10,536 nucleotides of DNA from Flavobacteriales bacterium UBA1820 (GCA_002314265.1 DCEW01000080.1:1-10536), one strand, 5' to 3'; counted from the first letter of the stretch, positions 1 to 6,890 are shown. Made by a program: numbers and translations. Notes: generated from the letters alone by a model not told the origin.

Positions 1-20
1 CGGCCTTTTGCTTGCCCGCA
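1..20. repeat. Left copy of a 20-nt window-terminal inverted repeat
   Basis: CGGCCTTTTGCTTGCCCGCA at the left edge is the reverse complement of the last 20 bases of the window, with one mismatch (position 9, T here and C in the other copy). Identity stops at position 21. The copy lies 29 nt beyond the stop codon of the leftward WG-repeat gene and, read in that gene's direction, begins TGCGGGC. The element may continue outside the window. What it does is unknown; a dispersed 3'-intergenic repeat is the simplest reading. Confidence 0.75.
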
Positions 21-49
21 CCCACGCGCTTGGGGATATTTTTTCGGGA

Positions 50-2176
50 TCAGTTCTCGCCCGCGTAGAGGAACTTCCCGTTGCGGATATCGAAGTAGAG
101 GAACTCTCCGTCCATCACCACCTGGAGGATGTTCGGCGCGTATTCGCGCAGACGGTCGTATTCGATCGGGAGGATCACCGTCCCTTCCAGGTTTACGATA
201 CCGCTCTTCCCGTCCCGGGATACGATGTACAGATCGTCCCCCAGCGGCTCGATGTTCGAGTATTCGAGCGGGATCAGGATCTCGCCTTTGGGATTGATCA
301 CCCCCCAAAGGCCCTTGCGCACCACGATCGCCCGCCCATTCTTGAACGGCTGGGCCGCATCGTACACGCATCGGATCACGATGTTCATGTTCTTTCCCGC
401 ATAGCCCCACAACCCGTCGCGCTGTACCGGCACCGGCCATTGATGCGAAGGAATGATGTCGTCGAACAAGTTGGGCAGCAGGCGTTTTCCCGTGCTGTCG
501 ATCATGCCGTATTTTCCCCGGTAGGTCGTTTTGGCCAGTCCGTCGGAAAAGCGCGCGCGCGCCATATCGTCGAATGCCGTCAGATTGACCGCGATCGCTT
601 CCTTGCCCTGCGGATCGACATAACCGTATTTCTGTCCCACCCGTACGGCCGCCAGACTGTCCGACATCTCCCCGACCTCGTCGTAACGCTTGGTGGAGAG
701 CGGAGTAGCCCGGTAGTCGGTCAAGGACCATTTCCCGGTCGAATCCTTTACCGCCAGCATGCTTTCTCCCAGCGGTTTCAAGTCGGTGAAATCTCCCGGC
801 AGCAGCGAACGCCCTTCCCGGTCGATCAGTCGCGCCTTTCCGTTGGCGACCACTACCGCCACAGAATCTCCCCGGAACAGTTCCGCCTTTTCAAACGGCT
901 CGAACAACGGCTCCCCCCGCCGGGAATAATAGCGGTAAAGCCCTCCTTTCTCCGTGAGGATAGGGCCGGTTTCCCGTAAGTAGATCCGGTCGAATTCCAT
1001 GGGAAGCACCTCGCCGCCCGCCTTGTTGATCACCCCTTCCAGCCCGTCCTGGATCACCACGGCCAGTTCTCCCTGAAACGGGAAACCGTCCTCCCAGCGG
1101 AAATCGTCCAACAAGCTGCCCCGCGTGTCGATGTACGACACCCGGTCGCCTTTTCCCACCAGCGCCGCCCGGCTGGAGAAATCGTCCACGAAGTCGTATT
1201 GCGGATCGACCGTCACCTGCCCCAGCGAATTGACAAAGCCGTAGAGTTTGTCCTTGGAAAGGATCGGAAAGTAAGTCACATCCCGCAGTTTTACATCCTC
1301 CTCCAGGATGGCCGGCATCGGGAACTGGGGATAGACCTGCCGGAATGCCTCCACCCGCTCGGGCGAAAGGTCCGAAAACCACAAACGATAGATCGCTTCC
1401 CAAGCCTGTCTGGCGTACGGATTGTCCGGGTACAGGCGTACGAAGTCAGAGTATTCTTCCAGCGTCCGATCGGCCGTGGTGAGTTCAAAAATGCGCTTTT
1501 GAGCCTGCGGCACATAAGCGTTGTCCGGATAGGCGCGCACGAAAGCCAGGTATTGCTCCGGCGTATCCCCCCGGGTGGTCTGCTCGAAGAGCAGTTTTTC
1601 GTACAGTTCCCAGGCACGGCCCGCTTGGGCGGACTGGGGATAGGTATCGGCAAAGGTCTTGTACGCGCTCCAGGTGTTCTGTGCCTGCGCCAGGGAAAAT
1701 GCCAGAGCATCGCGGCGCTCTATCGCTTCTTCGGCGCGTTGGGAAAAGGGATACTTGCGGATCACGTACTCCAAGGCCGGCACGGTATTCTTCTCGATGG
1801 CCGCATCCAGCGCTAGGGAAGCGATCCGCTGGCGTTGAGCGTAGAGCGTGTCCTTGTTCAGAGCCTGTTCCTCGAAGATCTTGCGCAGGTCCTTGTCTTT
1901 CATCTGGTCGTAGGCCGAGAGGCTGCGTTCGATGCAGGCGTAGGCCGAGTCCAGCTGGTAGAACGGGTTGTTGTTGCGGGAAAAGATGACGCTCAATCCG
2001 TAGTTGGACAGCATCGGATCGCTCTTGAGCGATTTTTCGAACAACTCACGGGCTTTGAAATAGTCGTGTATGCTCAGCGCCTCGAATGCCTTGTCGAGCC
2101 TTCCGGCCGAAAGCGGAAGGGTGCATACCACCCATCCCGCAAAGATCCATATCGCTTTTCTGACAGATAATCTCAT
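50..2176 (-). CDS. Exported TPR-like / WG-repeat protein (708 aa)
   Basis: A secreted or periplasmic protein of unknown specific role; WG-repeat proteins are thought to be binding scaffolds. The N-terminus has basic residues (R2, R6, K7) and then a hydrophobic run at about 8-22 ending LPLSAG, a plausible signal peptide without a lipobox cysteine. Residues of about 27-300 are helical and TPR-like, with recurring YP(D/Q)xxYxxQAW-type units (for example near YPDNAY and YPDNPY). From about 310 to 700 there are roughly twelve units of about 35 residues fitting the WG pattern (YGFVNSLG, YGYVDPQG, YGMIDSTG, WGYAGKN, WGVINPKG, SGIVNLEG), often followed by LPxEYDxI/L. The ATG at 2176 fits the signal peptide; no strong ribosome-binding site is seen. 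It is the last gene of the leftward group, 80 nt after the putative 41-aa ORF. The repeat class is clear, the function is not. Confidence 0.9.
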   Translation of the reverse strand: MRLSVRKAIWIFAGWVVCTLPLSAGRLDKAFEALSIHDYFKARELFEKSLKSDPMLSNYGLSVIFSRNNNPFYQLDSAYACIERSLSAYDQMKDKDLRKIFEEQALNKDTLYAQRQRIASLALDAAIEKNTVPALEYVIRKYPFSQRAEEAIERRDALAFSLAQAQNTWSAYKTFADTYPQSAQAGRAWELYEKLLFEQTTRGDTPEQYLAFVRAYPDNAYVPQAQKRIFELTTADRTLEEYSDFVRLYPDNPYARQAWEAIYRLWFSDLSPERVEAFRQVYPQFPMPAILEEDVKLRDVTYFPILSKDKLYGFVNSLGQVTVDPQYDFVDDFSSRAALVGKGDRVSYIDTRGSLLDDFRWEDGFPFQGELAVVIQDGLEGVINKAGGEVLPMEFDRIYLRETGPILTEKGGLYRYYSRRGEPLFEPFEKAELFRGDSVAVVVANGKARLIDREGRSLLPGDFTDLKPLGESMLAVKDSTGKWSLTDYRATPLSTKRYDEVGEMSDSLAAVRVGQKYGYVDPQGKEAIAVNLTAFDDMARARFSDGLAKTTYRGKYGMIDSTGKRLLPNLFDDIIPSHQWPVPVQRDGLWGYAGKNMNIVIRCVYDAAQPFKNGRAIVVRKGLWGVINPKGEILIPLEYSNIEPLGDDLYIVSRDGKSGIVNLEGTVILPIEYDRLREYAPNILQVVMDGEFLYFDIRNGKFLYAGEN

Positions 2177-2202
2177 GGTTCGATGTCGTTAAAATACCGA
2201 TC

Positions 2203-2231
2203 GGTTCCCCCGTTTTCTGCGGGGAAAAACC
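2203..2231 (-). other. Stem-loop in the leader of the WG-repeat gene
   Basis: Read leftward, TTTCCCCG and CGGGGGAA pair as an 8-bp stem (one G-T pair) around a 7-nt loop CAGAAAA. A GG/CC pair beyond a two-base bulge extends it. It ends 26 nt before the ATG of the WG-repeat gene. The downstream flank (GATCGGTATTTT) is too mixed for a good intrinsic terminator. It could be a weak terminator or attenuator, or an mRNA-stabilising structure. The overlapping 10-nt palindrome ACCGATCGGT (2196-2205) could also be an operator; nothing here decides between these. Confidence 0.4.
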
Positions 2232-2256
2232 TCTTGCGACGAAAAGGGAATTCTCC

Positions 2257-2382
2257 TTACGCCTGCGGCCGGACCATCAGGAAATATCCTGCGGTTTTCG
2301 CGTCGCATTTCCCGTTCGGGATTTTCTTGCCCCCCCTCGGATCCTTGCGCCCTTTACGGGTACAACCCTTGCCTCCGGCCAT
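2257..2382 (-). CDS. Putative 41-aa basic, cysteine-containing small protein
   Basis: A short ORF with ATG at 2382 and TAA at 2257-2259 lies in the 262-nt interval between the 93-aa gene and the WG-repeat gene, in the same direction as both. The product is rich in Gly, Lys and Arg in its first two thirds (MAGGKGCTRKGRKDPRGGKK), has two cysteines at residues 7 and 26, and ends in a hydrophobic-basic tail (AGYFLMVRP). By my count 28 of 40 codons end in G or C, in line with the neighbouring genes. The frame is open upstream to 2601, but that part overlaps the 93-aa gene and is probably shadow. No Shine-Dalgarno is seen, which means little in this phylum. I do not recognise a family. It could be a real small protein or a chance ORF. 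Confidence 0.4.
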   Translation of the reverse strand: MAGGKGCTRKGRKDPRGGKKIPNGKCDAKTAGYFLMVRPQA

Positions 2383-2438
2383 TCGAGCCGGGAGGAATCG
2401 TCGGAGGAGTTGTCGGGGAAAGAGTGCTTTCCGAGGGA

Positions 2439-2720
2439 TCAGGCCTTTTCTCCCACCAGTTTTTCCAACTTGGCCGAGAGGGCTTCCACCGTAGCGTCGA
2501 ATTCCTTGCGGGCGGCTTTGGCGCGGGCCGCGGAGTTCTTTTCCTGCTGGCGGGAGAGTTTGTCCAGCGAAGCGGAATAGGCGTTTTCTATCTCTTGGCA
2601 CAGTGCCTGGGCTGCCTCGGGGTCAACCTTGGGGAAAACCATCTGGATCAGATAGCACTGGTCTAGCAGCGCACCGTAGGTATACAGGATCTCTTTTTTC
2701 AGATTTTTGATGCTTGCCAT
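2439..2720 (-). CDS. Conserved-looking small helical protein (93 aa), function unknown
   Basis: A soluble, almost wholly helical protein with no signal peptide or membrane segment. Residues 1-30 (MASIKNLKKEILYTYGALLD, then a Cys-Tyr-Leu stretch) look like an amphipathic helix. Residues of about 33-93 are rich in Ala, Glu, Lys and Gln and could form a coiled coil. From memory of the family pattern, short proteins starting 'xxIKxLKKxI' are widespread in Bacteroidetes without a known function, but I cannot confirm homology here. The ATG at 2720 lies about 30 nt downstream of a good Bacteroidetes -7 box on this strand, supporting both the start and the strand. It is the first gene of the leftward group and is divergent from mnmA. 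No strong ribosome-binding site is present. Confidence 0.75.
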   Translation of the reverse strand: MASIKNLKKEILYTYGALLDQCYLIQMVFPKVDPEAAQALCQEIENAYSASLDKLSRQQEKNSAARAKAARKEFDATVEALSAKLEKLVGEKA

Positions 2721-2757
2721 GGCAATGATCGGTTTTGTTAAGGGATTATTTGCAGCA

Positions 2758-2765
2758 CAAAGATA
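2758..2765 (-). promoter_or_regulatory. Leftward Bacteroidetes-type -7 box (TATCTTTG)
   Basis: Read on the minus strand, 2765 to 2758 is TATCTTTG, a full match to the Bacteroidetes TAnnTTTG -7 element. It lies 38 nt upstream of the ATG of the 93-aa gene, implying a leader of about 30 nt. No clear TTTG -33 element is seen at the usual 19-21 nt spacing. It probably drives the leftward group. Confidence 0.65.
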
Positions 2766-2798
2766 GTTTTTTATTCCGTCGAATGCCAGCGGAATGCG

Positions 2799-2806
2799 TA
2801 ATTTTG
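2799..2806 (+). promoter_or_regulatory. Rightward Bacteroidetes-type -7 box (TAATTTTG) for mnmA
   Basis: TAATTTTG fully matches TAnnTTTG and is followed by CA, where transcription commonly starts a few bases on. It lies 55 nt before the mnmA ATG. No clean -33 TTTG is present. The -33 zone of this promoter would overlap that of the leftward promoter at 2758-2765. Confidence 0.65.
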
Positions 2807-2861
2807 CATTTGTTTAATACCCGCAAGGGCCTTTTTTGTCCAAAAACACATACCGTACGCA

Positions 2862-4070
2862 ATGAATACCCGCAAGAAAAGGGTGGTGGTCGGGCTTTCC
2901 GGCGGAGTGGATTCCTCGGTGGCGGCGTACCTGCTCAAGGAGCAAGGCTACGAAGTCATCGGACTGTTCATGAAAAACTGGCACGACACCTCGGTCACCA
3001 TCTCCAAAGAATGCCCCTGGCTGGAGGACAGCAACGACGCCATGCTCGTGGCCCGTGCCCTGGACATCCCGTTTTCGGTAGTCGATCTGAGCCAGGTGTA
3101 CCGCCAGCGGGTGGTCGATTACATGTTCGAGGAGTACCGCCGCGGACGTACCCCCAACCCCGATGTGCTGTGCAACCGGGAGATCAAATTCGACGTCTTC
3201 CTCCGGGCCGCATTGGACCTGGGGGCCGATTGCGTAGCCACCGGGCACTATGCCCGCATCGGGACCTTGCAACAGGACGGGAAGACCGTGTACCGTTTGT
3301 TGGCCGGTAGCGATCCCAACAAGGACCAGAGTTACTTCCTGTGTCAGTTGTCCCAGGAGCAGCTCTCCCGGGCCATGTTCCCCATCGGCGAGTTGCTCAA
3401 GCCCCAGGTGCGCCGCATCGCTGCCCAGGCCGGGCTGGTCACGGCCGACAAGAAGGATTCGCAGGGCATCTGCTTTGTGGGAAAGGTGAAGCTGCCCGAG
3501 TTTCTCCGCCAGCGCCTTGCCGCCCGCGAGGGGGACATCGTCGAGATCCCGGCCGACAGTCCGGTGTACCGAGTGCGGGAGGAAGCCTTGGCCGCCGCCC
3601 CGGACGAAGCAGCCCGCCGGGCAATCCGCGCCCAGCCCTATGTCTATGCGCCTTCCGACGGGAAAGTCATCGGGCGGCATCACGGAGCGCATTTTTTCAC
3701 CGTCGGTCAGCGCAAAGGGCTCGATGTGGGCGGTCGTCCCGAACCGCTTTTTGTCATTGCGACCGATACCCAGGCCAACATCCTGTACGTGGGGCAGGGG
3801 AAGTCGCATCCCGGACTTTACCGGAGAGCGCTTTGGGTGCCGGCCCGGGACGAACATTGGGTGCGGGAGGACCTGCGCCCGCCTTTGGGAGAGGGGATGC
3901 GGGTGCTCTCCCGGATCCGTTACCGTCAGCCGCTCGAACAGGCCACCCTCTGGCGTACCGAGCAAGGGGTGTGTCTGGATTTCGACCGGCCGCAGAGCGC
4001 GGTAACGGCCGGGCAGTTTGCTACGGCCTATCTGGGTGAGGAACTGTTTTTCAGCGGGCCTATTGCTTAA
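2862..4070 (+). CDS. mnmA: tRNA-specific 2-thiouridylase MnmA
   Basis: Cytosolic enzyme that uses ATP and a persulfide relay to thiolate uridine 34 (s2U) in the anticodons of Lys, Glu and Gln tRNAs. The PP-loop SGGVDS is at residues 13-18. The first catalytic cysteine is C104 in [12 protein letters not shown], the second is C204 in GICFVGK; these correspond to E. coli C102 and C199. ATGHYAR and the [10 protein letters not shown] block are also present. At 402 residues it is longer than E. coli MnmA (about 368), largely through an insertion of roughly 30-35 residues at about 230-265, between GDIVEI and [11 protein letters not shown]. The start gives the usual short lead-in ([15 protein letters not shown]); there is no strong ribosome-binding site. 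It appears monocistronic: divergent from the leftward group, with a separate promoter after it. Identification is secure. Confidence 0.97.
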   Translation: MNTRKKRVVVGLSGGVDSSVAAYLLKEQGYEVIGLFMKNWHDTSVTISKECPWLEDSNDAMLVARALDIPFSVVDLSQVYRQRVVDYMFEEYRRGRTPNPDVLCNREIKFDVFLRAALDLGADCVATGHYARIGTLQQDGKTVYRLLAGSDPNKDQSYFLCQLSQEQLSRAMFPIGELLKPQVRRIAAQAGLVTADKKDSQGICFVGKVKLPEFLRQRLAAREGDIVEIPADSPVYRVREEALAAAPDEAARRAIRAQPYVYAPSDGKVIGRHHGAHFFTVGQRKGLDVGGRPEPLFVIATDTQANILYVGQGKSHPGLYRRALWVPARDEHWVREDLRPPLGEGMRVLSRIRYRQPLEQATLWRTEQGVCLDFDRPQSAVTAGQFATAYLGEELFFSGPIA

Positions 4071-4083
4071 AAAACACATAAAA

Positions 4084-4098
4084 CCCCGAAGATCGGGG
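4084..4098. terminator. Possible weak terminator hairpin after mnmA
   Basis: CCCCGA AGA TCGGGG forms a perfect 6-bp stem with a 3-nt loop, 13 nt after the mnmA stop. A-rich sequence precedes it (AAAAAACACATAAAA), but only TATCC follows, so rightward termination would be weak. Read leftward, the hairpin is followed by TTTTATGTGTTTTTT, a better intrinsic-terminator arrangement, which would stop antisense transcription into mnmA. Confidence 0.45.
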
Positions 4099-4119
4099 TA
4101 TCCAACCGCCTAAAATTCG

Positions 4120-4127
4120 TATCTTTG
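4120..4127 (+). promoter_or_regulatory. Bacteroidetes-type -7 box (TATCTTTG) for the GT5-like/DUF4270 operon
   Basis: TATCTTTG followed by CAC is a full match to TAnnTTTG. It lies 22 nt after the hairpin at 4084-4098 and 95 nt before the ATG at 4223, implying a leader of close to 90 nt. No clear -33 TTTG is visible. It is the only good promoter signal upstream of the two-gene operon. Confidence 0.7.
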
Positions 4128-4153
4128 CACATCTACCCGGTTTTGTCCCGGGG

Positions 4154-4201
4154 ATGGACCGCAAGCGTTCCGAAAGAGAGGACGCACAAGGGTCGGGTTA
4201 A
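4154..4201 (+). other. Possible 15-codon upstream ORF and stem-loop in the leader
   Basis: Within the predicted leader, an ATG at 4154 opens a 15-codon ORF reading MDRKRSEREDAQGSG and ending in TAA at 4199-4201, 21 nt before the start at 4223. The same stretch can fold: GCGTTC (4165-4170) pairs with GGACGC (4180-4185) around a 9-nt loop, and ACCCG (4135-4139) could pair with CGGGT (4194-4198). After it the leader becomes very AT-rich (TTTTATTAAAAATAATATA), which favours initiation in Bacteroidetes. No run of codons for one amino acid suggests classical attenuation. Regulation here is a speculation. Confidence 0.25.
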
Positions 4202-4222
4202 AGTTTTATTAAAAATAATATA

Positions 4223-5026
4223 ATGAAAAACAAGAGGATATTGTACGTTTCTTCGGAACTGGTGCCTTATATGCCCCCGAGCCGCAGAGCCGACGTATCG
4301 CTTGAAATCCCCCGTCTGATGCAGGAAGCGGGGAGCGAGGTGCGTATCTTCATGCCGCGCCACGGCAATATCAACGAGCGCCGGCATCAGTTGCACGAAG
4401 TGATCCGCCTTTCGGGGATGAACCTGGTAGTCAATGACATCGACCAGCCGCTGATCATCAAAGTCGCATCGGTCCCTCGGGAAAGGCTTCAGGTGTATTT
4501 CATCGACAACGAAGAGTATTTCCGCGGCCATGAACGGGAAAAGGCACAGGGCGGAGTGTTCCGCGACAGCGACGAACGCGGCATATTCTTTGCCAAAGGC
4601 GTGTTGGAGACGGTCAAAAAACTCAACTGGAGTCCGGACATCGTCCATGTGAACGGTCCGTTGTGCTTCATGCTTCCCTTGTACATCAAGACTTTGTACA
4701 AGGACGATCCGGCGTTTTCCGATACGCGGGTGGTGGCTTCGATTTTCGGGGAAGGTTTTTCGGGGTCGCTCGGGGAGCATCTGTGCGAGAAACTCTCTTT
4801 CGATCATATCGAGGAACCGCTTCTGGCCGATCCTACGTACGAGAATTTAACAAAAACTTGTCTTAAATACTCCGATGCGGTGGTGGTCGATTCGCCGGAG
4901 CGTGCGAAATGGGCGGAGGAAATGGCAAAAAATCGTAAATTGCCGTCCTTAATCGATCCGGAGCAGCAACCGGCAGGATACGATCAGTACGCTGCCTTGT
5001 ATGCCGAGATATTGAACGAAGAATAA
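4223..5026 (+). CDS. GT5 N-terminal-domain protein, annotated in relatives as glycogen/starch synthase (267 aa)
   Basis: Resembles only the N-terminal Rossmann domain of GT5 glycogen/starch synthases: ILYVSSELVPY at 6-16, then EVRIFMPRHGNINERRHQLH at 39-58, and PDIVHVNGPLCFMLPLY where synthases have a PD(V/I)VHxHDWHxAL-like block. Full-length GlgA is about 475-490 residues; the C-terminal GT-B domain holding most of the ADP-glucose and phosphate contacts is missing. The canonical KTGGLADV loop is replaced by PPSRRADV (18-25) and the conserved tryptophan of the HDWH block is gone. Glycogen synthase activity is therefore doubtful, and a binding, regulatory or different transferase role is possible. 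No signal peptide, so probably cytosolic. The stop is genuine, with a gene starting 12 nt later, so this is not an obvious frameshift. The fold assignment is good; the function is unknown. Confidence 0.85.
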   Translation: MKNKRILYVSSELVPYMPPSRRADVSLEIPRLMQEAGSEVRIFMPRHGNINERRHQLHEVIRLSGMNLVVNDIDQPLIIKVASVPRERLQVYFIDNEEYFRGHEREKAQGGVFRDSDERGIFFAKGVLETVKKLNWSPDIVHVNGPLCFMLPLYIKTLYKDDPAFSDTRVVASIFGEGFSGSLGEHLCEKLSFDHIEEPLLADPTYENLTKTCLKYSDAVVVDSPERAKWAEEMAKNRKLPSLIDPEQQPAGYDQYAALYAEILNEE

Positions 5027-5038
5027 TCTTTTTCATCG

Positions 5039-6778
5039 ATGAGAACATCTGCAAGCAGGGACTTTTTTGCATCGGCGCGCACGGTGTTGTGCCGTCTTTC
5101 CGCAGTTGCGGCGTTGATGTCGCTGTCCGCCTGTATGAACGACGAATTCCGCACGGGGACCGACTTGGTCAACGGCGAAGACATGGTGATCGGGGAGACA
5201 TCGTTTCCCGTCAAGGCCTGGACGGTGCCGGATCCGGTTCGCGACACGCTTTCGGCCCGCGTGGAAGCCGACATCGTGTATCAGATCGGCGACCCGGTCA
5301 ACAACAACAAGAAGGGCTACAACTTCTGCATGTTGGGCAACTATTCCTATCCCGGGGTGTGCAGCGTGGAAGCCGGTTTTGCCGTTCAACTGCAGGTAGG
5401 CTCCACCTTGCCCAACTTTGGGGACATCGTGGTCGATTCGGTCAAGATGTTCATTTCCTATACGCCGATTCAGGATTTTTCGGGGGATGCCGCCACCGAT
5501 GCGTTCACCGGTTTTTCCACGGAGGAGAACATCTACAAAGGGCTGTACCCTTCGGGATACACCTTTTTCGGGACCCCGTTGAAGAACAACAAGGTCCAAT
5601 TTGAGATTTACCGTTTGGCTGAAGATATCCCCTTGCCGGTAACCGAAGATGGCGTGGTGATGACGGCCAAGAATTACATTCCTTTGGCCAAGAAGTGGCA
5701 GACGGCCGAACTGCTCCAGAGTGAAAATTTCGAGATCACACTCGATACGCTCTTTTCCACTACGGAAATTACGGATACTTCCTATACCTACGACGAGGAA
5801 GGAAACATCCTGGATACCACGTACAAGTACGCGGACTCGATCTATCCCCGCATGGAACTCAAACTCAACCGGGATTATTGGCAGAGCCTTTTCGATGAGT
5901 TCAAGGGTCAGATCATCACTTACGAATCTTTCGTCAAGCATTTCAAAGGACTCTATTTCAAGTCTGCCGAGGGTGTGCGGATGCCGTTCATGATGCTCAA
6001 CATGGGACAGGAAATCGGCCTGACAGGGCGTACCTGTGCCGTAACCTTGTATTACCACACCGCTACCTCTACCGGGATGACGATGGATCTGGTGTTCTAC
6101 CAGAGTGACTATTCGGGCGCCATAGCGGCCAACTCCATCCAGGTAACGCTCGATCCGCGCATCGAGGCGATGATTCAAAATCCCGATACGCTCAACGGCG
6201 AAAAAGACCTCTACATTCTGCCCTTCGGACAAACCGAGGTCGTGGTCGACCTGATCGACCAGCAGACCATCGAGACCATCCGGCAGAACGGTTGGACGAT
6301 CAACGATGCCTACATCGACTTCACGACCAAGAACGACGATTCGTACAGCGGCATCACCCCCGCGGCCGAACTCTGGATGTATGTTTATCCCCATGCCGAC
6401 CAGTTCGTATTTTGGGATCCGGAGACGGGCATTCCGACCAAGAAAGTCGATTTTTACCTCCCGGACGAAGCGACCTTTTCCCAGGAGGAAGGCGAGTGGT
6501 ACTATTCTCCGCGCTCCATCTATGGGCTCAACGGGGTGATCAACGAAAATTCGACCGCCTCCGAGTTTGCCAATCCCGGCAAGTACCGCATGCGGGTAAC
6601 CCGCACCCTGATCGATGCCGTGTATGGAGAAAACGGCGGACCGGTGCGCGTAGGACTCCGCCTGCCGATGGGCGCGGCCCAGAAAGCCCCCAACCTGTCG
6701 GTGCTCAACGGCGAAAACCTGCGGCTTATCGTCAAGTACACCAAAAAGAAAGATCTCGACGGCCCTCAACCGTTGTAA
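5039..6778 (+). CDS. DUF4270-type surface lipoprotein (579 aa)
   Basis: A predicted lipoprotein. The N-terminus is basic and then hydrophobic, with a lipobox LSAC at residues 29-32 and C32 as the lipid-anchored residue. MNDE follows the cysteine; an acidic cluster just after it is the Bacteroidetes signal for transport of lipoproteins to the outer face of the outer membrane, so surface exposure is likely. The mature part has no obvious catalytic motif. It alternates beta-rich stretches with features I associate with DUF4270 proteins: a DSV(K)MFISY segment near 137-145, a following FEIYRL segment, and a C-terminal NLRLIVKYT strand. It starts 12 nt after the GT5-like gene, so the two are almost certainly co-transcribed, and a strong terminator follows. 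The ATG at 5039 directly gives a full signal peptide. The family call rests on recognition by eye. The role is unknown. Confidence 0.85.
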   Translation: MRTSASRDFFASARTVLCRLSAVAALMSLSACMNDEFRTGTDLVNGEDMVIGETSFPVKAWTVPDPVRDTLSARVEADIVYQIGDPVNNNKKGYNFCMLGNYSYPGVCSVEAGFAVQLQVGSTLPNFGDIVVDSVKMFISYTPIQDFSGDAATDAFTGFSTEENIYKGLYPSGYTFFGTPLKNNKVQFEIYRLAEDIPLPVTEDGVVMTAKNYIPLAKKWQTAELLQSENFEITLDTLFSTTEITDTSYTYDEEGNILDTTYKYADSIYPRMELKLNRDYWQSLFDEFKGQIITYESFVKHFKGLYFKSAEGVRMPFMMLNMGQEIGLTGRTCAVTLYYHTATSTGMTMDLVFYQSDYSGAIAANSIQVTLDPRIEAMIQNPDTLNGEKDLYILPFGQTEVVVDLIDQQTIETIRQNGWTINDAYIDFTTKNDDSYSGITPAAELWMYVYPHADQFVFWDPETGIPTKKVDFYLPDEATFSQEEGEWYYSPRSIYGLNGVINENSTASEFANPGKYRMRVTRTLIDAVYGENGGPVRVGLRLPMGAAQKAPNLSVLNGENLRLIVKYTKKKDLDGPQPL

Positions 6779-6806
6779 GCGGTCTCGAGGCGGATATCTC
6801 GTATGG

Positions 6807-6843
6807 AAAAAGAGCGTCCGGAGCAAAGGGACGCTCTTTTTTT
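6807..6843 (+). terminator. Strong intrinsic terminator ending the GT5-like/DUF4270 operon
   Basis: AAAAAGAGCGTCC (6807-6819) and GGACGCTCTTTTT (6829-6841) form a perfect 13-bp stem with a 9-nt loop, and the T-run continues to 6843. It begins 29 nt after the stop of the DUF4270 gene. The A-tract on the left arm would allow some termination leftward too, but no leftward gene lies nearby. Confidence 0.95.
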
Positions 6844-6846
6844 ACA

Positions 6847-6854
6847 TACCTTTG
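6847..6854 (+). promoter_or_regulatory. Bacteroidetes-type -7 box (TACCTTTG) for the cysteine desulfidase gene
   Basis: TACCTTTG followed by CA matches TAnnTTTG and sits 36 nt before the ATG at 6891. Its position argues against a start at the in-frame TTG at 6852, which would lie inside the promoter. The -33 region falls within the terminator stem-loop and contains no TTTG, so the match rests on the -7 box alone. Confidence 0.6.
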
Positions 6855-6890
6855 CAAGACACGGATTTTTTTTGTTGTAGAAAGAAAAGC

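Noticed and set aside
2814..4079. A 421-codon minus-strand frame opposite mnmA, and similar long frames opposite the desulfidase (6897-8183) and MscS (9007-10089) genes
   Set aside because: All lie opposite genes identified by catalytic or family motifs; codon bias removes stops from one antisense frame. No motif, start signal or promoter supports them.
5033..6826. A 597-codon open frame on the minus strand across the DUF4270 gene
   Set aside because: It mirrors a gene with a clear signal peptide, operon context and terminator. The antisense product has no recognisable motif and is rich in His, Arg, Gly and Val, as expected from reversed GC-biased codons.
6852..6890. Upstream TTG start adding 13 residues to the cysteine desulfidase
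   Set aside because: The TTG is part of the TACCTTTG promoter box, upstream of the likely transcription start, and the family N-terminus fits ATG 6891.
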